Origin: RGIG1918 sp964570895
Lineage (GTDB): Bacteria; Cyanobacteriota; Vampirovibrionia; Gastranaerophilales; Gastranaerophilaceae
DNA length: 64,000 nucleotides
Assembly (NCBI GenBank): GCA_964570895.1
Contig: CAZMZD010000004.1
Span: 1 to 64,000 of the forward strand
Direction: 5' to 3'
Both the position numbers and the translations under genes were made by a program. Shown here piece after piece: positions 17,161-26,500 of this stretch. The notes below the pieces were generated by a model that saw nothing but the letters and a program-made list of their open reading frames with translations, ran no database searches and had not been told where the DNA came from. Position 1 is the stretch's first letter, and every line of letters starts with the position of its first letter.

Positions 17161-17243
17161 GATTTTCGCCTCGCACTTACATTAGAGCATTTTTAAGCCC
17201 AAATACAAAGATATACAAATATGCCCTTCTCTTCACCCAATAA

Positions 17244-18143
17244 TTACTTAAAACACAAAATATCTGCGACGAGTTTTTTAGCGTCTTTTGTGTTTGCTTC
17301 GCCATTAAGCACGATGTCGCTTTTTTCTGCAATTGGCTGAACATATTTTTTGCCGGCTTGCCTTACGTAATTCCAATGGTCAACCGCGTCGCTAGCGCTT
17401 TGGTTTCTGCTGATTGCTCTTTTCATAAACCTTTCGTGGCGCACGTCTTCGCCCGTATCCACATAAATTGCCATATCGGTTAATTCTTGAAGATTATCAA
17501 AACCGGAAGCCATACCTTCAACCACAATAATTCTGTTATTTTTAACCTCAATCGCGTTAGGAACGCTTATTCCTGTGCCGTTTATAAGATATTTTGGAAT
17601 TTTAACATCTTCGCCATTTTTTAAGGCAATGATGTCTTTTCGAAGTTGGTCTAATTGGAAATTTTCAGGAGCGTCTAGGTCATATCCGCTGTTTCTTAAA
17701 GAATCAAAATCACCGTATTTTTTAATTAACGCAGAAATATCTTTAAAATAATTATCCGCAGGGAGGAAAGAAATGGGCAAATTTTCAGCCTCAGCGCATT
17801 CCTGAATTAAAGAACACAGGGTCGATTTTCCGCTTGCGCTCTCCCCTGTGACTGAAATTATTATTGGTTCATTTTGTTTATTCACAACATTATGTGCAAA
17901 TTCTTTCGTAAAGCCGGATTTGACACTTTTAACCGTATTTGTGTTCTCTTTAAAAATGTTATTTAATCTTGTTTCGAGCGCATTAATTCTAAATTCATTT
18001 TTTATTGCGTTCGAAGCAAAACTCACACGACTAACAGCACAGATGTCACCATGCAAATTAACACTTGAATTACTTGCAGTTCTTCGGTTTATATGACTAG
18101 TTTTCACCGAGCCAATCTTATTAATTTTTTCTGCGCTAATCAT
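17244..18143 (-). CDS. Uridine kinase / phosphoribulokinase-family P-loop kinase
   Basis: About 299 aa from the ATG at 18143. Earlier ATGs at 18155 and 18167 overlap or precede an extended -10 (TGATATAAT on the minus strand), so they are unlikely to be in the message. Residues about 94-299 are a Udk-like domain: Walker A GESASGKST (100-108), FLPADNYFKD, VVEGMASGFDNL and the lid region RHERFMKRAISRNQ. The first 90 residues are extra compared with E. coli Udk and carry RVSFASNA, a weak match to the SF-motif. The substrate may be uridine/cytidine or another small molecule. A paralogue lies at 28368-29177. Confidence 0.78.
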   Translation of the reverse strand: MISAEKINKIGSVKTSHINRRTASNSSVNLHGDICAVSRVSFASNAIKNEFRINALETRLNNIFKENTNTVKSVKSGFTKEFAHNVVNKQNEPIIISVTGESASGKSTLCSLIQECAEAENLPISFLPADNYFKDISALIKKYGDFDSLRNSGYDLDAPENFQLDQLRKDIIALKNGEDVKIPKYLINGTGISVPNAIEVKNNRIIVVEGMASGFDNLQELTDMAIYVDTGEDVRHERFMKRAISRNQSASDAVDHWNYVRQAGKKYVQPIAEKSDIVLNGEANTKDAKKLVADILCFK

Positions 18144-18253
18144 TTCCGTTCTCATTATATCATGCATAAAAACAGAACAAGAAATTTTTTGTTAAAAAAT
18201 TTGCATATAAAAAATAAATTTACAAAACGCAAAACTCTTAATGTAATTAAGCA

Positions 18254-18288
18254 TAAAAAATACCGCCAACAAAACAGTCGGCGGTATT
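18254..18288 (-). terminator. Terminator after the ArsB/NhaD-type transporter gene
   Basis: Stem ATACCGCC with GGCGGTAT, followed on the minus strand by TTTTTTATGC. It ends the leftward transcript of the transporter gene. Confidence 0.85.
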
Positions 18289-18310
18289 CAATTAATATTT
18301 AGCCTTTAAA

Positions 18311-19642
18311 TTAACCTGCTAAAAATTTAAAATAAACATACGCGCTGCTTATAGCGAGCGAAATTGCAACAACAATTACACCGTATTTCATAAATTGCAT
18401 AAAGCCAATTGGGTAACCTTCTTTTGCTGCGTTTTCTGAAACTATCACGTTTGCCGCTGCGCCGATTATTGTCATGTTTCCACCAAGGCAAGCCCCAAGC
18501 GATAAACACCACCAAAGCGGGTATGTATATTCAGCGCCCAAAGTTCTTTGAATTTCAGCAAGCATAGGCGCCATTGTTGCTGTGTATGGGATATTATCAA
18601 TAATACCTGAAATTATACCGGAAGCCCAAAGAATAAGCATTGAAGCCATAGTTTGTGAACCGTTTGTCACGTCGATTATCCATTGCGCCATTAATTTAAT
18701 TCCGCCTGAAGCTTCAAGCCCGCCGATAATTATGAACAAACCGATAAAGAAGAAAATTGTGTTCCATTCAACTTGTTCTAAAATTTCAGTTGGTTTTTCG
18801 AACAAAAGCAACACGCTTGCGCCAAGCATTGCAATAACATAAGTTTCAATGTGAGTCATATCATGAGTTACAAAACCTAAAATCACAAGCGCTAAAACAA
18901 TCATAGACCTTATCATCAAAGGAAAATCAGTGATAGTTTTAGAGTTATCAAGTTTTAAAATTTCGTCCATTTTTTCTTTATCAGCCACAAGAGATTTCTT
19001 GAAAACTAAAGCAAAAAATGCGAGCACAACCACCAAAATAAACGCCACAACGAGAGTTAATTCTCTAACAAAATCCATAAATGCAAAGCCTGCAGCGCTT
19101 CCTATAATGATGTTTGGCGGGTCGCCAATAAGAGTTGCCGTGCCACCGATGTTTGATGAAACAATTTCGGCTAACAAGTATGGAATTGGGTTGATGTCCA
19201 ATTTTTTGGCAATTGAGAAAGTAATTGGCATAACCAAAATTACGGTTGTTACGTTATCCAAAAACGCACTTACAATCGCAGTAAATAAGCTTAAAACGAT
19301 TAAAATTTTAATTGGATGACCTTTTGTTTTTTTCAAAAGTTCGTTTGCAATGTATGTGAAAACACCGCTCTTTGTGCTGATTAAAACTATAATCATCATT
19401 GAAACAAGCAAGAAAATTACGTTAAAATCAACAAAATTAACAAAATAATGTGGGTTTAAGCCACCGTCTAACACTTTTGCTTGGCTAACAAGACCCAAAA
19501 TTATAGTTAACACGCCACCAAGCAAAGCAATTGTAACTTTTGGGATTTTCTCAAGCGCAATGAAAACATAAGCTATAAGCAGAATTGCACCTGAAATTGA
19601 AACAGCATTTGCCGCAACAAAATTGTGTAATGCTTCTAACAT
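18311..19642 (-). CDS. ArsB/NhaD-type ion transporter (SLC13/CitM superfamily)
   Basis: A 443 aa membrane protein with about 11-12 hydrophobic segments, acting in the cytoplasmic membrane. SAFLDNVTTVILVMPITF and GGTATLIGDPPNIIIG are hallmark loops of the ArsB/NhaD ion transporter superfamily, repeated in weaker form in the second half (SGIIDNIPYTATMAP; GGNMTIIGAAANVI), as expected for the inverted-repeat fold. The substrate could be arsenite, sodium/proton exchange or a dicarboxylate; no arsR or arsC neighbour points to arsenite. GAGGT precedes the ATG. It diverges from hppA, so a coupled ion role is possible but unproven. Confidence 0.85.
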   Translation of the reverse strand: MLEALHNFVAANAVSISGAILLIAYVFIALEKIPKVTIALLGGVLTIILGLVSQAKVLDGGLNPHYFVNFVDFNVIFLLVSMMIIVLISTKSGVFTYIANELLKKTKGHPIKILIVLSLFTAIVSAFLDNVTTVILVMPITFSIAKKLDINPIPYLLAEIVSSNIGGTATLIGDPPNIIIGSAAGFAFMDFVRELTLVVAFILVVVLAFFALVFKKSLVADKEKMDEILKLDNSKTITDFPLMIRSMIVLALVILGFVTHDMTHIETYVIAMLGASVLLLFEKPTEILEQVEWNTIFFFIGLFIIIGGLEASGGIKLMAQWIIDVTNGSQTMASMLILWASGIISGIIDNIPYTATMAPMLAEIQRTLGAEYTYPLWWCLSLGACLGGNMTIIGAAANVIVSENAAKEGYPIGFMQFMKYGVIVVAISLAISSAYVYFKFLAG

Positions 19643-19809
19643 TTATACTACCTCTTTTTCTAATACGTTATGTCAAAGATATCATAAACAAACTTTAAAC
19701 GCACAAATTAAATTAAATTGTCTATTATCAAAAAAATAAATTGACATAATCCGCGCCATATTAGAAAATAAAGTGACGGTGTTAGATAGTTCGTATTAAG
19801 GAGAAAAAC

Positions 19810-22227
19810 ATGAACTTACTCAAAAAAATATTCAGCACAAAGACAGTGCTACTATCTGTGCTGATGTTATTTTTATGTGCGGGCGCAAGCCTTGCAGGAG
19901 AAGCAGACCTTGTTGTGCCTGATTTAAAAGCGAACGCTTTTGAATACAAATTGTTGTTAACAGGTATTGCAATTTCTGTTATCGGGCTATTTTTTGGTTT
20001 ATTCGAATACTTAAAAATTCGCGCAATCAAAGCCCACAAATCAATGACGGATATGGGAAATTTAATTTTCGAAACTTGTAAGACTTATCTTGTTCAGCAA
20101 GGTAAATTTCTTATCGGGCTTGAAATTTTAATCGGTATCTGCATTGCATTTTATTTTGGATTTCTACAAAAAATGCCAATTGGAAATGTGCTAATTATTT
20201 TAGCTTGGTCTGTAATTGGTATTTTAGGTTCATACGGAGTTGCTTGGTTCGGCATTAAAATGAACACTCTTGCAAACTCTAGAACTGCATTTAAAGCACT
20301 TGAAGGCAATCCTTTAAAACTGCTCAATATCCCGCTTAGCGCAGGTATGAGCATTGGGGTTCTTCTTGTTAGTATCGAACTTATTATGATGTTAATCATC
20401 TTGCTTTTTGTTCCTGGGAACCTTGCAGGCGCTTGCTTTATCGGTTTTGCAATCGGTGAATCTTTAGGCGCTAGCGCACTTAGGGTTGCAGGCGGTATCT
20501 TCACAAAAATTGCAGATATCGGTTCAGACTTAATGAAAATCGTTTTCAAAATTAAAGAAGACGACCCAAGAAACCCCGGGGTTATTGCAGATTGCACAGG
20601 CGACAACGCAGGCGATTCAATCGGGCCTACTGCGGACGGTTTTGAAACATACGGTGTGACAGGAGTTGCGCTTGTAAGCTTCATTTTGCTTGCAGTGTTA
20701 AAACCTGATTTTCAAGTTATTTTGCTCACTTGGATTTTTGCAATGAGATTTTTAATGATTGTGACTTCTGTTCTTGCATACGGCATTAACAAAGTTTTAA
20801 GCAACATTTTATACTCAGGCAAAAAACTTGATTTTGAAGCACCACTCACAAACTTAGTGTGGTTAACTTCTATATTATCAATCGGTATGACATATAGCGT
20901 GAGCCATTGGCTATTATCAAGCCTTGGCGGGTCATTATGGTTCGTGCTTGCAACAATTATAAGCTGTGGCACACTTGGCGCTGCCCTCATTCCTGAATTT
21001 ACAAAAATATTCACAAGCCCAAAAGCACTTCACACAAAAGAAGTTGTAACTGCTTCTCGCGAAGGCGGCTCATCTCTCACAATTTTATCAGGGCTTGTAT
21101 CCGGCAACTTTAGCGGTTTCTGGATTGGAATGGTTATTGTGTTCTTAATGGGCGTTGCATATTTTGCAAGCACATACATCCCAAGCGACTTGATGATTTA
21201 TTCATCAGTATTTGCATTCGGGCTTGTTGCGTTTGGCTTCCTTGGCATGGGCCCTGTTACAATCGCGGTTGATAGCTATGGTCCTGTAACAGACAACGCT
21301 CAATCCGTATATGAATTGTCTATGATTGAATCTATTCCTGATATTGCAGGTCAAATTGAATCTGAATATGGTTTCAAGCCTGATTTTGAAACAGCTAAAA
21401 AATATTTAGAAGAAAATGACGGCGCAGGAAACACCTTCAAAGCGACTTCAAAACCAGTGCTAATCGGCACAGCGGTTGTTGGCGCAACAACTATGATTTT
21501 CTCATTAATTCTTGTTATAAAAGAAGTTTTGGGCATTCAACCTGAAGCAATTTTGAACTTATTAAATCCATACACACTACTTGGCTTTATCGCAGGCGGT
21601 GCGGTTATTTTCTGGTTCTCAGGTGCTTCAATGCAAGCTGTTACAACGGGTGCATACAGAGCGGTTGAATACATTAAACAAAACATCAAATTAGACACTG
21701 AAGACGGCAAAGCTTCAACTGAAAACTCAAAAGAAGTTGTAAAAATTTGTACTCAATACGCGCAAAAAGGTATGATAAACATCTTTATTGCACTTTTTGC
21801 ATTTGCACTTTCTTTTGCTTGTTTATCAGCACCTAATATGACAACAAGCGCAGCAGTTTCGTTCTTCGTAAGCTACTTAATTGCAATCGCAGTGTTTGGC
21901 TTATTCCAAGCCGTGTTTATGGCAAACGCTGGCGGCTGCTGGGATAACGCTAAGAAAATCGTTGAAGTTGACTTATGCGAAAAAGGCACAGCGCTTCACG
22001 ACGCAACTGTTGTTGGTGACACTGTTGGCGACCCATTCAAAGACACATCATCTGTTGCAATGAACCCAATCATTAAATTCACAACACTATTCGGGCTTCT
22101 TGCAATGGAAATTGCAATTTCTGAATCATTCAGACAATATGCTCCATACGCAGGTGTGATACTTCTTATTATTGCCCTTGTGTATGTATGGCGTTCATTC
22201 TATGCAATGAGAATACCAAAAGACTAA
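19810..22227 (+). CDS. hppA: Membrane-bound pyrophosphatase (proton/sodium pump), divergent type
   Basis: 805 aa, about 16 membrane segments. It couples pyrophosphate hydrolysis to ion export. The substrate site is intact: KIKEDDPRNPGVIADCTGDN, then GDSIGPTADGFETYGVTG, and in the C-terminal half DATVVGDTVGDPFKDTSS. The usual DVGADLVGK signature is instead DIGSDLMKIVF, which places it with the less-studied divergent branch rather than the plant/Rhodospirillum type. GGAG precedes the ATG. A terminator follows at 22247-22278. Confidence 0.93.
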   Translation: MNLLKKIFSTKTVLLSVLMLFLCAGASLAGEADLVVPDLKANAFEYKLLLTGIAISVIGLFFGLFEYLKIRAIKAHKSMTDMGNLIFETCKTYLVQQGKFLIGLEILIGICIAFYFGFLQKMPIGNVLIILAWSVIGILGSYGVAWFGIKMNTLANSRTAFKALEGNPLKLLNIPLSAGMSIGVLLVSIELIMMLIILLFVPGNLAGACFIGFAIGESLGASALRVAGGIFTKIADIGSDLMKIVFKIKEDDPRNPGVIADCTGDNAGDSIGPTADGFETYGVTGVALVSFILLAVLKPDFQVILLTWIFAMRFLMIVTSVLAYGINKVLSNILYSGKKLDFEAPLTNLVWLTSILSIGMTYSVSHWLLSSLGGSLWFVLATIISCGTLGAALIPEFTKIFTSPKALHTKEVVTASREGGSSLTILSGLVSGNFSGFWIGMVIVFLMGVAYFASTYIPSDLMIYSSVFAFGLVAFGFLGMGPVTIAVDSYGPVTDNAQSVYELSMIESIPDIAGQIESEYGFKPDFETAKKYLEENDGAGNTFKATSKPVLIGTAVVGATTMIFSLILVIKEVLGIQPEAILNLLNPYTLLGFIAGGAVIFWFSGASMQAVTTGAYRAVEYIKQNIKLDTEDGKASTENSKEVVKICTQYAQKGMINIFIALFAFALSFACLSAPNMTTSAAVSFFVSYLIAIAVFGLFQAVFMANAGGCWDNAKKIVEVDLCEKGTALHDATVVGDTVGDPFKDTSSVAMNPIIKFTTLFGLLAMEIAISESFRQYAPYAGVILLIIALVYVWRSFYAMRIPKD

Positions 22228-22246
22228 TAAGCCTTTGATATAAAAG

Positions 22247-22278
22247 AAAACGGTGGGTTTTTAATCCGCCGTTTTTTT
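22247..22278 (+). terminator. Terminator of hppA
   Basis: Stem AACGGTGG with CCGCCGTT (one G-T pair) followed by TTTTTTTAT on the plus strand. The HNH gene converges on it from the right and its stop codon lies inside the hairpin. Confidence 0.85.
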
Positions 22279-23310
22279 ATATTTTAAATATCTGTTTTCA
22301 TATTCTTTAACCATCTCAAGCGCTTCGGTTTCTGAATATTTATAAGATGAAAGGCTAAGCAAAATTCTGCCTTTTGATTCTTCATAAAGTTTTCTTTTTA
22401 TTTTATAAGGGTATGTTTCATTCCCTTGAAGATTGCCGTTATGAATTTCTTCAATTATATTATCAATATACAGCTGTGCGTATTTTGGAATTGAAGTGTG
22501 CCTTTTAATATATTCAACAAACGGCATATTTTCTCTGTATCTGTTTCCGCTTGCGCAAGTGAGAAGGAAATTGCCTATTGAATTTGCTCCGCCCATAGAA
22601 GCGGGGGTCACATGTTCTATCGTGCCCGTTGAAGCTATAAACAACCTTCTTGTGATTTCAATTTGCGAACGTTTAGAATATTTCACAACAAACGCATTTT
22701 TGCTGCTTTCGGATGTCGGGAGGAAAAGCGCTTTGTTTTTGATGTTTGTAAAAATTTCTCTTTCGTTTTCTCTTGGCACGACATCTTCTAAAGATTTCAA
22801 AAACACTTTTCTTTTGAAAAACTCTCTTTCGTTATCTGAAATTATAATTTGCCTGCATTTTGTAGTTATTTCTCTAATTTCAAAAGCTGTTTTGTCGCAC
22901 AATTTATGCGTCAACATATCAACTTCATCTAAAACTTTTAACTCTTCAAGTTTTAGCCGCGTCAGGCAATTGCCCCTTATCATCTGCAAACAATTTTGCA
23001 AATTATCATCAGGATTCAAGCTGATAAAATCTTTGAAAATAAAATAAATCGCTTTTTCGGTCGGAAGCATATTTTCAAGGTAATTACTTAAAAGTTCATA
23101 CGCATCTGACGCCACACGAACGCGCTCCAAGCGGTTTTCAAAATGTTTTATCGAACTGCTTGGAATAATTTTAATTCCTCTATATGGGCAAATAATATTT
23201 TTAAGCTTCCTTAAGGGCTTTCCGGCAGAAGTCGTACCCTCGTAAGGAATGTCATAATAGTATTTAAGATAATCTTCAGGAGATATATTTTTGCGCCCAT
23301 CTATTGGCAT
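22261..23310 (-). CDS. HNH-endonuclease-domain protein
   Basis: 349 aa from the ATG at 23310, chosen because AAGGTG precedes it by about 5 bases; the frame extends 11 codons further. The HNH element is at about residues 225-260 (GTIEHVTPASMGGANSIGNFL), with the His of EHV and the Asn of the second helix in place. The upstream part begins MPIDGRKNISPEDYLKYYYD and includes CPYRGIKIIPSS, which has only a single cysteine, so no zinc knuckle is evident. There is no partner methylase nearby. It could be a solitary nuclease or defence protein; the role is not shown by context. Confidence 0.75.
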   Translation of the reverse strand: MPIDGRKNISPEDYLKYYYDIPYEGTTSAGKPLRKLKNIICPYRGIKIIPSSSIKHFENRLERVRVASDAYELLSNYLENMLPTEKAIYFIFKDFISLNPDDNLQNCLQMIRGNCLTRLKLEELKVLDEVDMLTHKLCDKTAFEIREITTKCRQIIISDNEREFFKRKVFLKSLEDVVPRENEREIFTNIKNKALFLPTSESSKNAFVVKYSKRSQIEITRRLFIASTGTIEHVTPASMGGANSIGNFLLTCASGNRYRENMPFVEYIKRHTSIPKYAQLYIDNIIEEIHNGNLQGNETYPYKIKRKLYEESKGRILLSLSSYKYSETEALEMVKEYENRYLKYKKTAD

Positions 23311-23389
23311 ACAACACCTTAGCCTACATTTTAATAATAACAAATTATGTGTGTGCTATCAACATATTAAGCGAATTAGCGCAAAATAT

Positions 23390-23926
23390 TTATTTTATCA
23401 AAGCTTGAATTTCTTTAAAATTAGGGTGTTTTGATGTTTTTAATAATTCAAATATAACAATTTCGCTTGTTGCGATTTTAACACCTGCCATCTCCATAAG
23501 TTTCAACGCGGTTTTGTGTTGAAAATCATCGCGAGAAGATGAAGCGTCTGTCACCATATAAACATCATAGCCTTTGTCTATCAAGCTTAAAGCTGTTTGA
23601 TAAACGCAAATATGCGCCTCAATCCCAAACAAAATCACATGTTTTGGCGCTATGGCAGCTATTTTTTGCGCAATTTCACCCTCTGCAAGCGCTGAAAAAC
23701 TTGTTTTTTCAAAAACATTATCTTTGCAAAACTCTTTTAAATCTTCAACCGTCGTGCCGAGCCCTTTAGGATATTGCTCCGTAATAATTGTCGGGATAGA
23801 TAATACTTCTGCCGTTTTCATTAACTTTTTAGCATTTTGGACTTCACGCGCGGCGCTTGTTGCCGCCACAAGTTTTTCTTGCATATCTATCATTAAAAAT
23901 AAAGAGTTTTCCGCGTTTAACATCAT
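23390..23926 (-). CDS. Isochorismatase-family hydrolase
   Basis: 178 aa cysteine hydrolase of the nicotinamidase/isochorismatase family. FLMIDMQEKL supplies the catalytic Asp14, and GIEAHICVYQTAL supplies the nucleophile Cys and the cis-peptide region. The lid and size match the YcaC-like/mitochondrial ISOC group more than metal-binding nicotinamidase, whose DxHxxxH motif is missing. The ATG overlaps the stop of the upstream ferredoxin gene (ATGA), so the two are coupled. The substrate cannot be assigned. Confidence 0.88.
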   Translation of the reverse strand: MMLNAENSLFLMIDMQEKLVAATSAAREVQNAKKLMKTAEVLSIPTIITEQYPKGLGTTVEDLKEFCKDNVFEKTSFSALAEGEIAQKIAAIAPKHVILFGIEAHICVYQTALSLIDKGYDVYMVTDASSSRDDFQHKTALKLMEMAGVKIATSEIVIFELLKTSKHPNFKEIQALIK

Positions 23927-24198
23927 TTTTCCTTTAATTCGTATTTTTTAATTTGTGCTTCGATTTCTGCCACAACTTTATCAACAGTTGCTTCTTGAAT
24001 TATAGCATTATTTACTTTTATGTATGGCGCTTTTGAATTTTCCCAATTTGTTGAGCAAACTCCAAGGCAAAGGCTGCTTTCAATTACCACCCTGTCGCCA
24101 AATTTTTTAGGTAAAATTTCTTTTAATTCATGCATTTGAGCAGAATTTTTTGTAAAACAAGTTGTCCCTAAACATACTTTAACACAAATTCTATCCAT
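23923..24198 (-). CDS. Thioredoxin-like [2Fe-2S] ferredoxin (NuoE-type)
   Basis: 91 aa. Cysteines 9, 14, 44 and 48 (CLGTTCF and SSLCLGVC) give the CxxxxC...CxxxC pattern of thioredoxin-fold [2Fe-2S] proteins, the fold of NuoE and hydrogenase HoxE/HndA subunits. It lacks the N-terminal helical domain of full NuoE, so it is a stand-alone electron carrier. GAGG precedes the ATG. It is coupled to the isochorismatase-like gene; no hydrogenase or complex I genes are in the window. Confidence 0.87.
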   Translation of the reverse strand: MDRICVKVCLGTTCFTKNSAQMHELKEILPKKFGDRVVIESSLCLGVCSTNWENSKAPYIKVNNAIIQEATVDKVVAEIEAQIKKYELKEK

Positions 24199-24417
24199 TT
24201 TTTACCTCATAGCAACATCACTAACAATTTATATTATAACTCATTTTTGTAAAAAAATTTTAATTTTTTGCCTGCGAAACTCACATGCTTAACAAAAATT
24301 TACAACCTGTTTTCTGTTGCGCAAGAAGCGTTTTCAGATTTTGAAATAATTTTTTTTCAGCTTACTACACGTACCTTTAAGGTAAAATATTATATATAGA
24401 GAATTTCAAGAGAGGTT

Positions 24418-25958
24418 ATGGAAGAAAACACGCAAAAACCGAGTTCTTGGGCGATTGCATGCCCTGTTTTGATGGCAGTTTTTATTTTTGCACTAAATGA
24501 AACAATATCAAATGTTGCGCTCACAAACATTGCAGGGGCGCTTTCAATAAGCCTGAATGAATCTACTTGGATTATAACAAGCTATCTTATGGCAAGCGGA
24601 ATTGCCATTGCGCTTGTTGATTTTTTATCAAAAATGCTGGGCAGAAAAAAGCTTTTCATTTGCGCCGTTTTACTGTTTACAATCTCTTCTTTTTGCTGCG
24701 CCATATCAAATTCAATGCTTATGATGGTGTTATCAAGGTTTTTCCAAGGAATTGGCGGGGGCGCGCTTCTTCCGCTTGGGCAAGCAATTATTTTAGAATC
24801 TTTTTCTGCTCAAGAAAGACAAAAAGCAATGGCGGTTTTTGGCTTAGTGTTTATCATCGCGCCGGTTGCAGGTCCAATCCTTGGCGGTTGGATAACAGAA
24901 AATTGGTGTTGGCAATGGATATTTTTAATTGACATTCCGCTTGGGCTAATTTGCGCCCTTTGGTTGCATAAAATTCTCTATGACCCGCCATACGCAAGAA
25001 AACAAGACCACGTGCGAGTCGATTATTTAGGAATTGTTTTTCTATCAGGATGGCTTATCACAATGCAAATTGTGCTTGATAAAGGAAATGACGCGGATTG
25101 GTTTGGCTCGCCTTGGATATGCTGGCTCACGACAGTTTCTGCAATTTGTGCCATATTATTTTTCGTTTCGCAATTTAAAAATAAAGAACCTCTCATCAAT
25201 TTGAAAATCTTAAAAGAGCCTGCTTATTTTTGGGGAACATTTATTCAAGTTATTTTGATGGCTGTGTTTCTTGCTTCCGCTTCGCTTTTGCCTTCAATGC
25301 TACAGCAGCTTATGGCTACACTTCTTATTTAAGCGGGCTTTCGATGGGAAGCCGCGGGATTGGAAGCTTTGTCGCGCTGTTTACATATTTTTTAGTAGCA
25401 AGAAAAATGGGAGATATTGCAGTTGCCGGAATGGGTTTATTCTTCTTGGGGCTAGGCAGTTGGTTTTTTGGAATTATAAATTTAGATATAAACTTGAGCA
25501 CAATTGCGCTTCCTAACCTGTTCTACGGCATTGGTATTTTCTTTGCCCTAACTCCGCTTGTGCCACTTTCTTGCGCGACTTTATCAAACAAAGATTTAAC
25601 AAACGCTTCTGGGCTTCAAAACCTGCTTAAAAACACAGGGGGCGCAATCGGCACGTCAATTGCAACAACAATGATTGCAAGATTTTCGCAGGCACATCAA
25701 GCTATGATGGTGGAACATTTAAGCTATTCAAATGAGGCATTTAACGAAAGAGTTTATAGCTTAAGCACAAATTTTTCAAGCTTTATCGACACAGCAACAG
25801 CGCAAGGAATGGCATATGGCTCGCTATATCGAGAGCTGCTCACTCAAGCAAGGCTTTGGGGCTACATTGAAACGTTCAGATATTTCGCCCTTGCCACATT
25901 CCTTCTCATTCCGCTTTTATATTTCTTGAAAAATTCCACAAAAAAGATTAATGGTTAA
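24418..25958 (+). pseudogene. DHA2-family MFS drug transporter, disrupted by a frameshift
   Basis: Two overlapping frames together make one 14-segment EmrB/QacA-type pump of about 510 aa. Frame 1 (24418-25332) covers the first 300 residues, including GRKKLFICAVLLF and RFFQGIGGGALLPLGQAI. Frame 2 resumes at about 25311 with YGYTSYLSGLSMGSRGIG, which in relatives follows LPSMLQQL directly. The join lies at about 25309-25312 (CAGCAGCTTATGGC), where one base is missing. Both halves are otherwise undamaged, so the loss is recent, a sequencing error, or a site of translational frameshifting. GAGAGG precedes the ATG. No regulator or outer-membrane partner lies beside it. Confidence 0.85.
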
Positions 25959-26497
25959 TATTTAAAGCAATTTTTTTCATGGTCGCACACAACGCCGATT
26001 GCTTGCAAATAAGAGTAAATTATAATTGTTCCAACATATTTCATTCCGCGTTTTTTCAAATCTTTTGAAATTAAATCAGATAAAGGAGTGTGGGTTGGAA
26101 TTTCATCTGATGTGTTTTTAATTATTTTTCCGCCCGTAAAACCCCAAATGTAATTTGAAAAAGAGCCAAATTCCCGCTGAATTTCAATAAAAACTTTAGC
26201 ATTATTTATGCTCGATAAGATTTTTGACTTGCTTCTTATGATTTCTGCATTCAATAAGAGTTCCGCAATTTTTTGCTCATTATAGTTTGCAACTTTTTGC
26301 ACATCAAAATTATCATAAGCAATTCTAAAAGCTTCTCTTTTCTTTAAAACCGTAACCCAAGCAAGCCCAGCCTGAAACCCTTCCAAAATAAGCAGTTCAA
26401 AAAGCTCCCTATCATCATATTTTGGAACGCCCCATTCCTCATTATAATATTTCAGGTAAAAATCCGGCTGATTTTGAACCCAAGAACAAACTTGCAT
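25955..26497 (-). CDS. tag: DNA-3-methyladenine glycosylase I
   Basis: 180 aa repair enzyme that removes 3-methyladenine from alkylated DNA. The start CSWVQNQPDFYLKYYNEEWG and LFELLILEGFQAGLAWVTVL are the Tag signature, with the catalytic Glu of the GFQAGL region's neighbourhood and the zinc-binding His/Cys near the ends (C4 and VVCDHEKNCF). It starts 3 bases after the gatB stop on the same strand, so it is probably cotranscribed with gatB. I see no ribosome binding site before its ATG, which also suggests reinitiation after gatB. Confidence 0.92.
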   Translation of the reverse strand: MQVCSWVQNQPDFYLKYYNEEWGVPKYDDRELFELLILEGFQAGLAWVTVLKKREAFRIAYDNFDVQKVANYNEQKIAELLLNAEIIRSKSKILSSINNAKVFIEIQREFGSFSNYIWGFTGGKIIKNTSDEIPTHTPLSDLISKDLKKRGMKYVGTIIIYSYLQAIGVVCDHEKNCFKY

Positions 26498-26500
26498 AAA

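Noticed and set aside
17126..17176. GTG start extending the toxin by 17 residues
   Set aside because: The extension contains the consensus promoter, so it would not be transcribed.
11931..17176. AAA cluster plus toxin-antitoxin as one defence island
   Set aside because: Adjacency alone; the TA operon has its own promoter on the opposite strand and no nuclease or other effector joins the AAA genes.
25300..25320. Programmed -1 frameshift in the MFS gene
   Set aside because: No X XXY YYZ slippery heptamer or clear downstream structure; plain mutation or read error is simpler.
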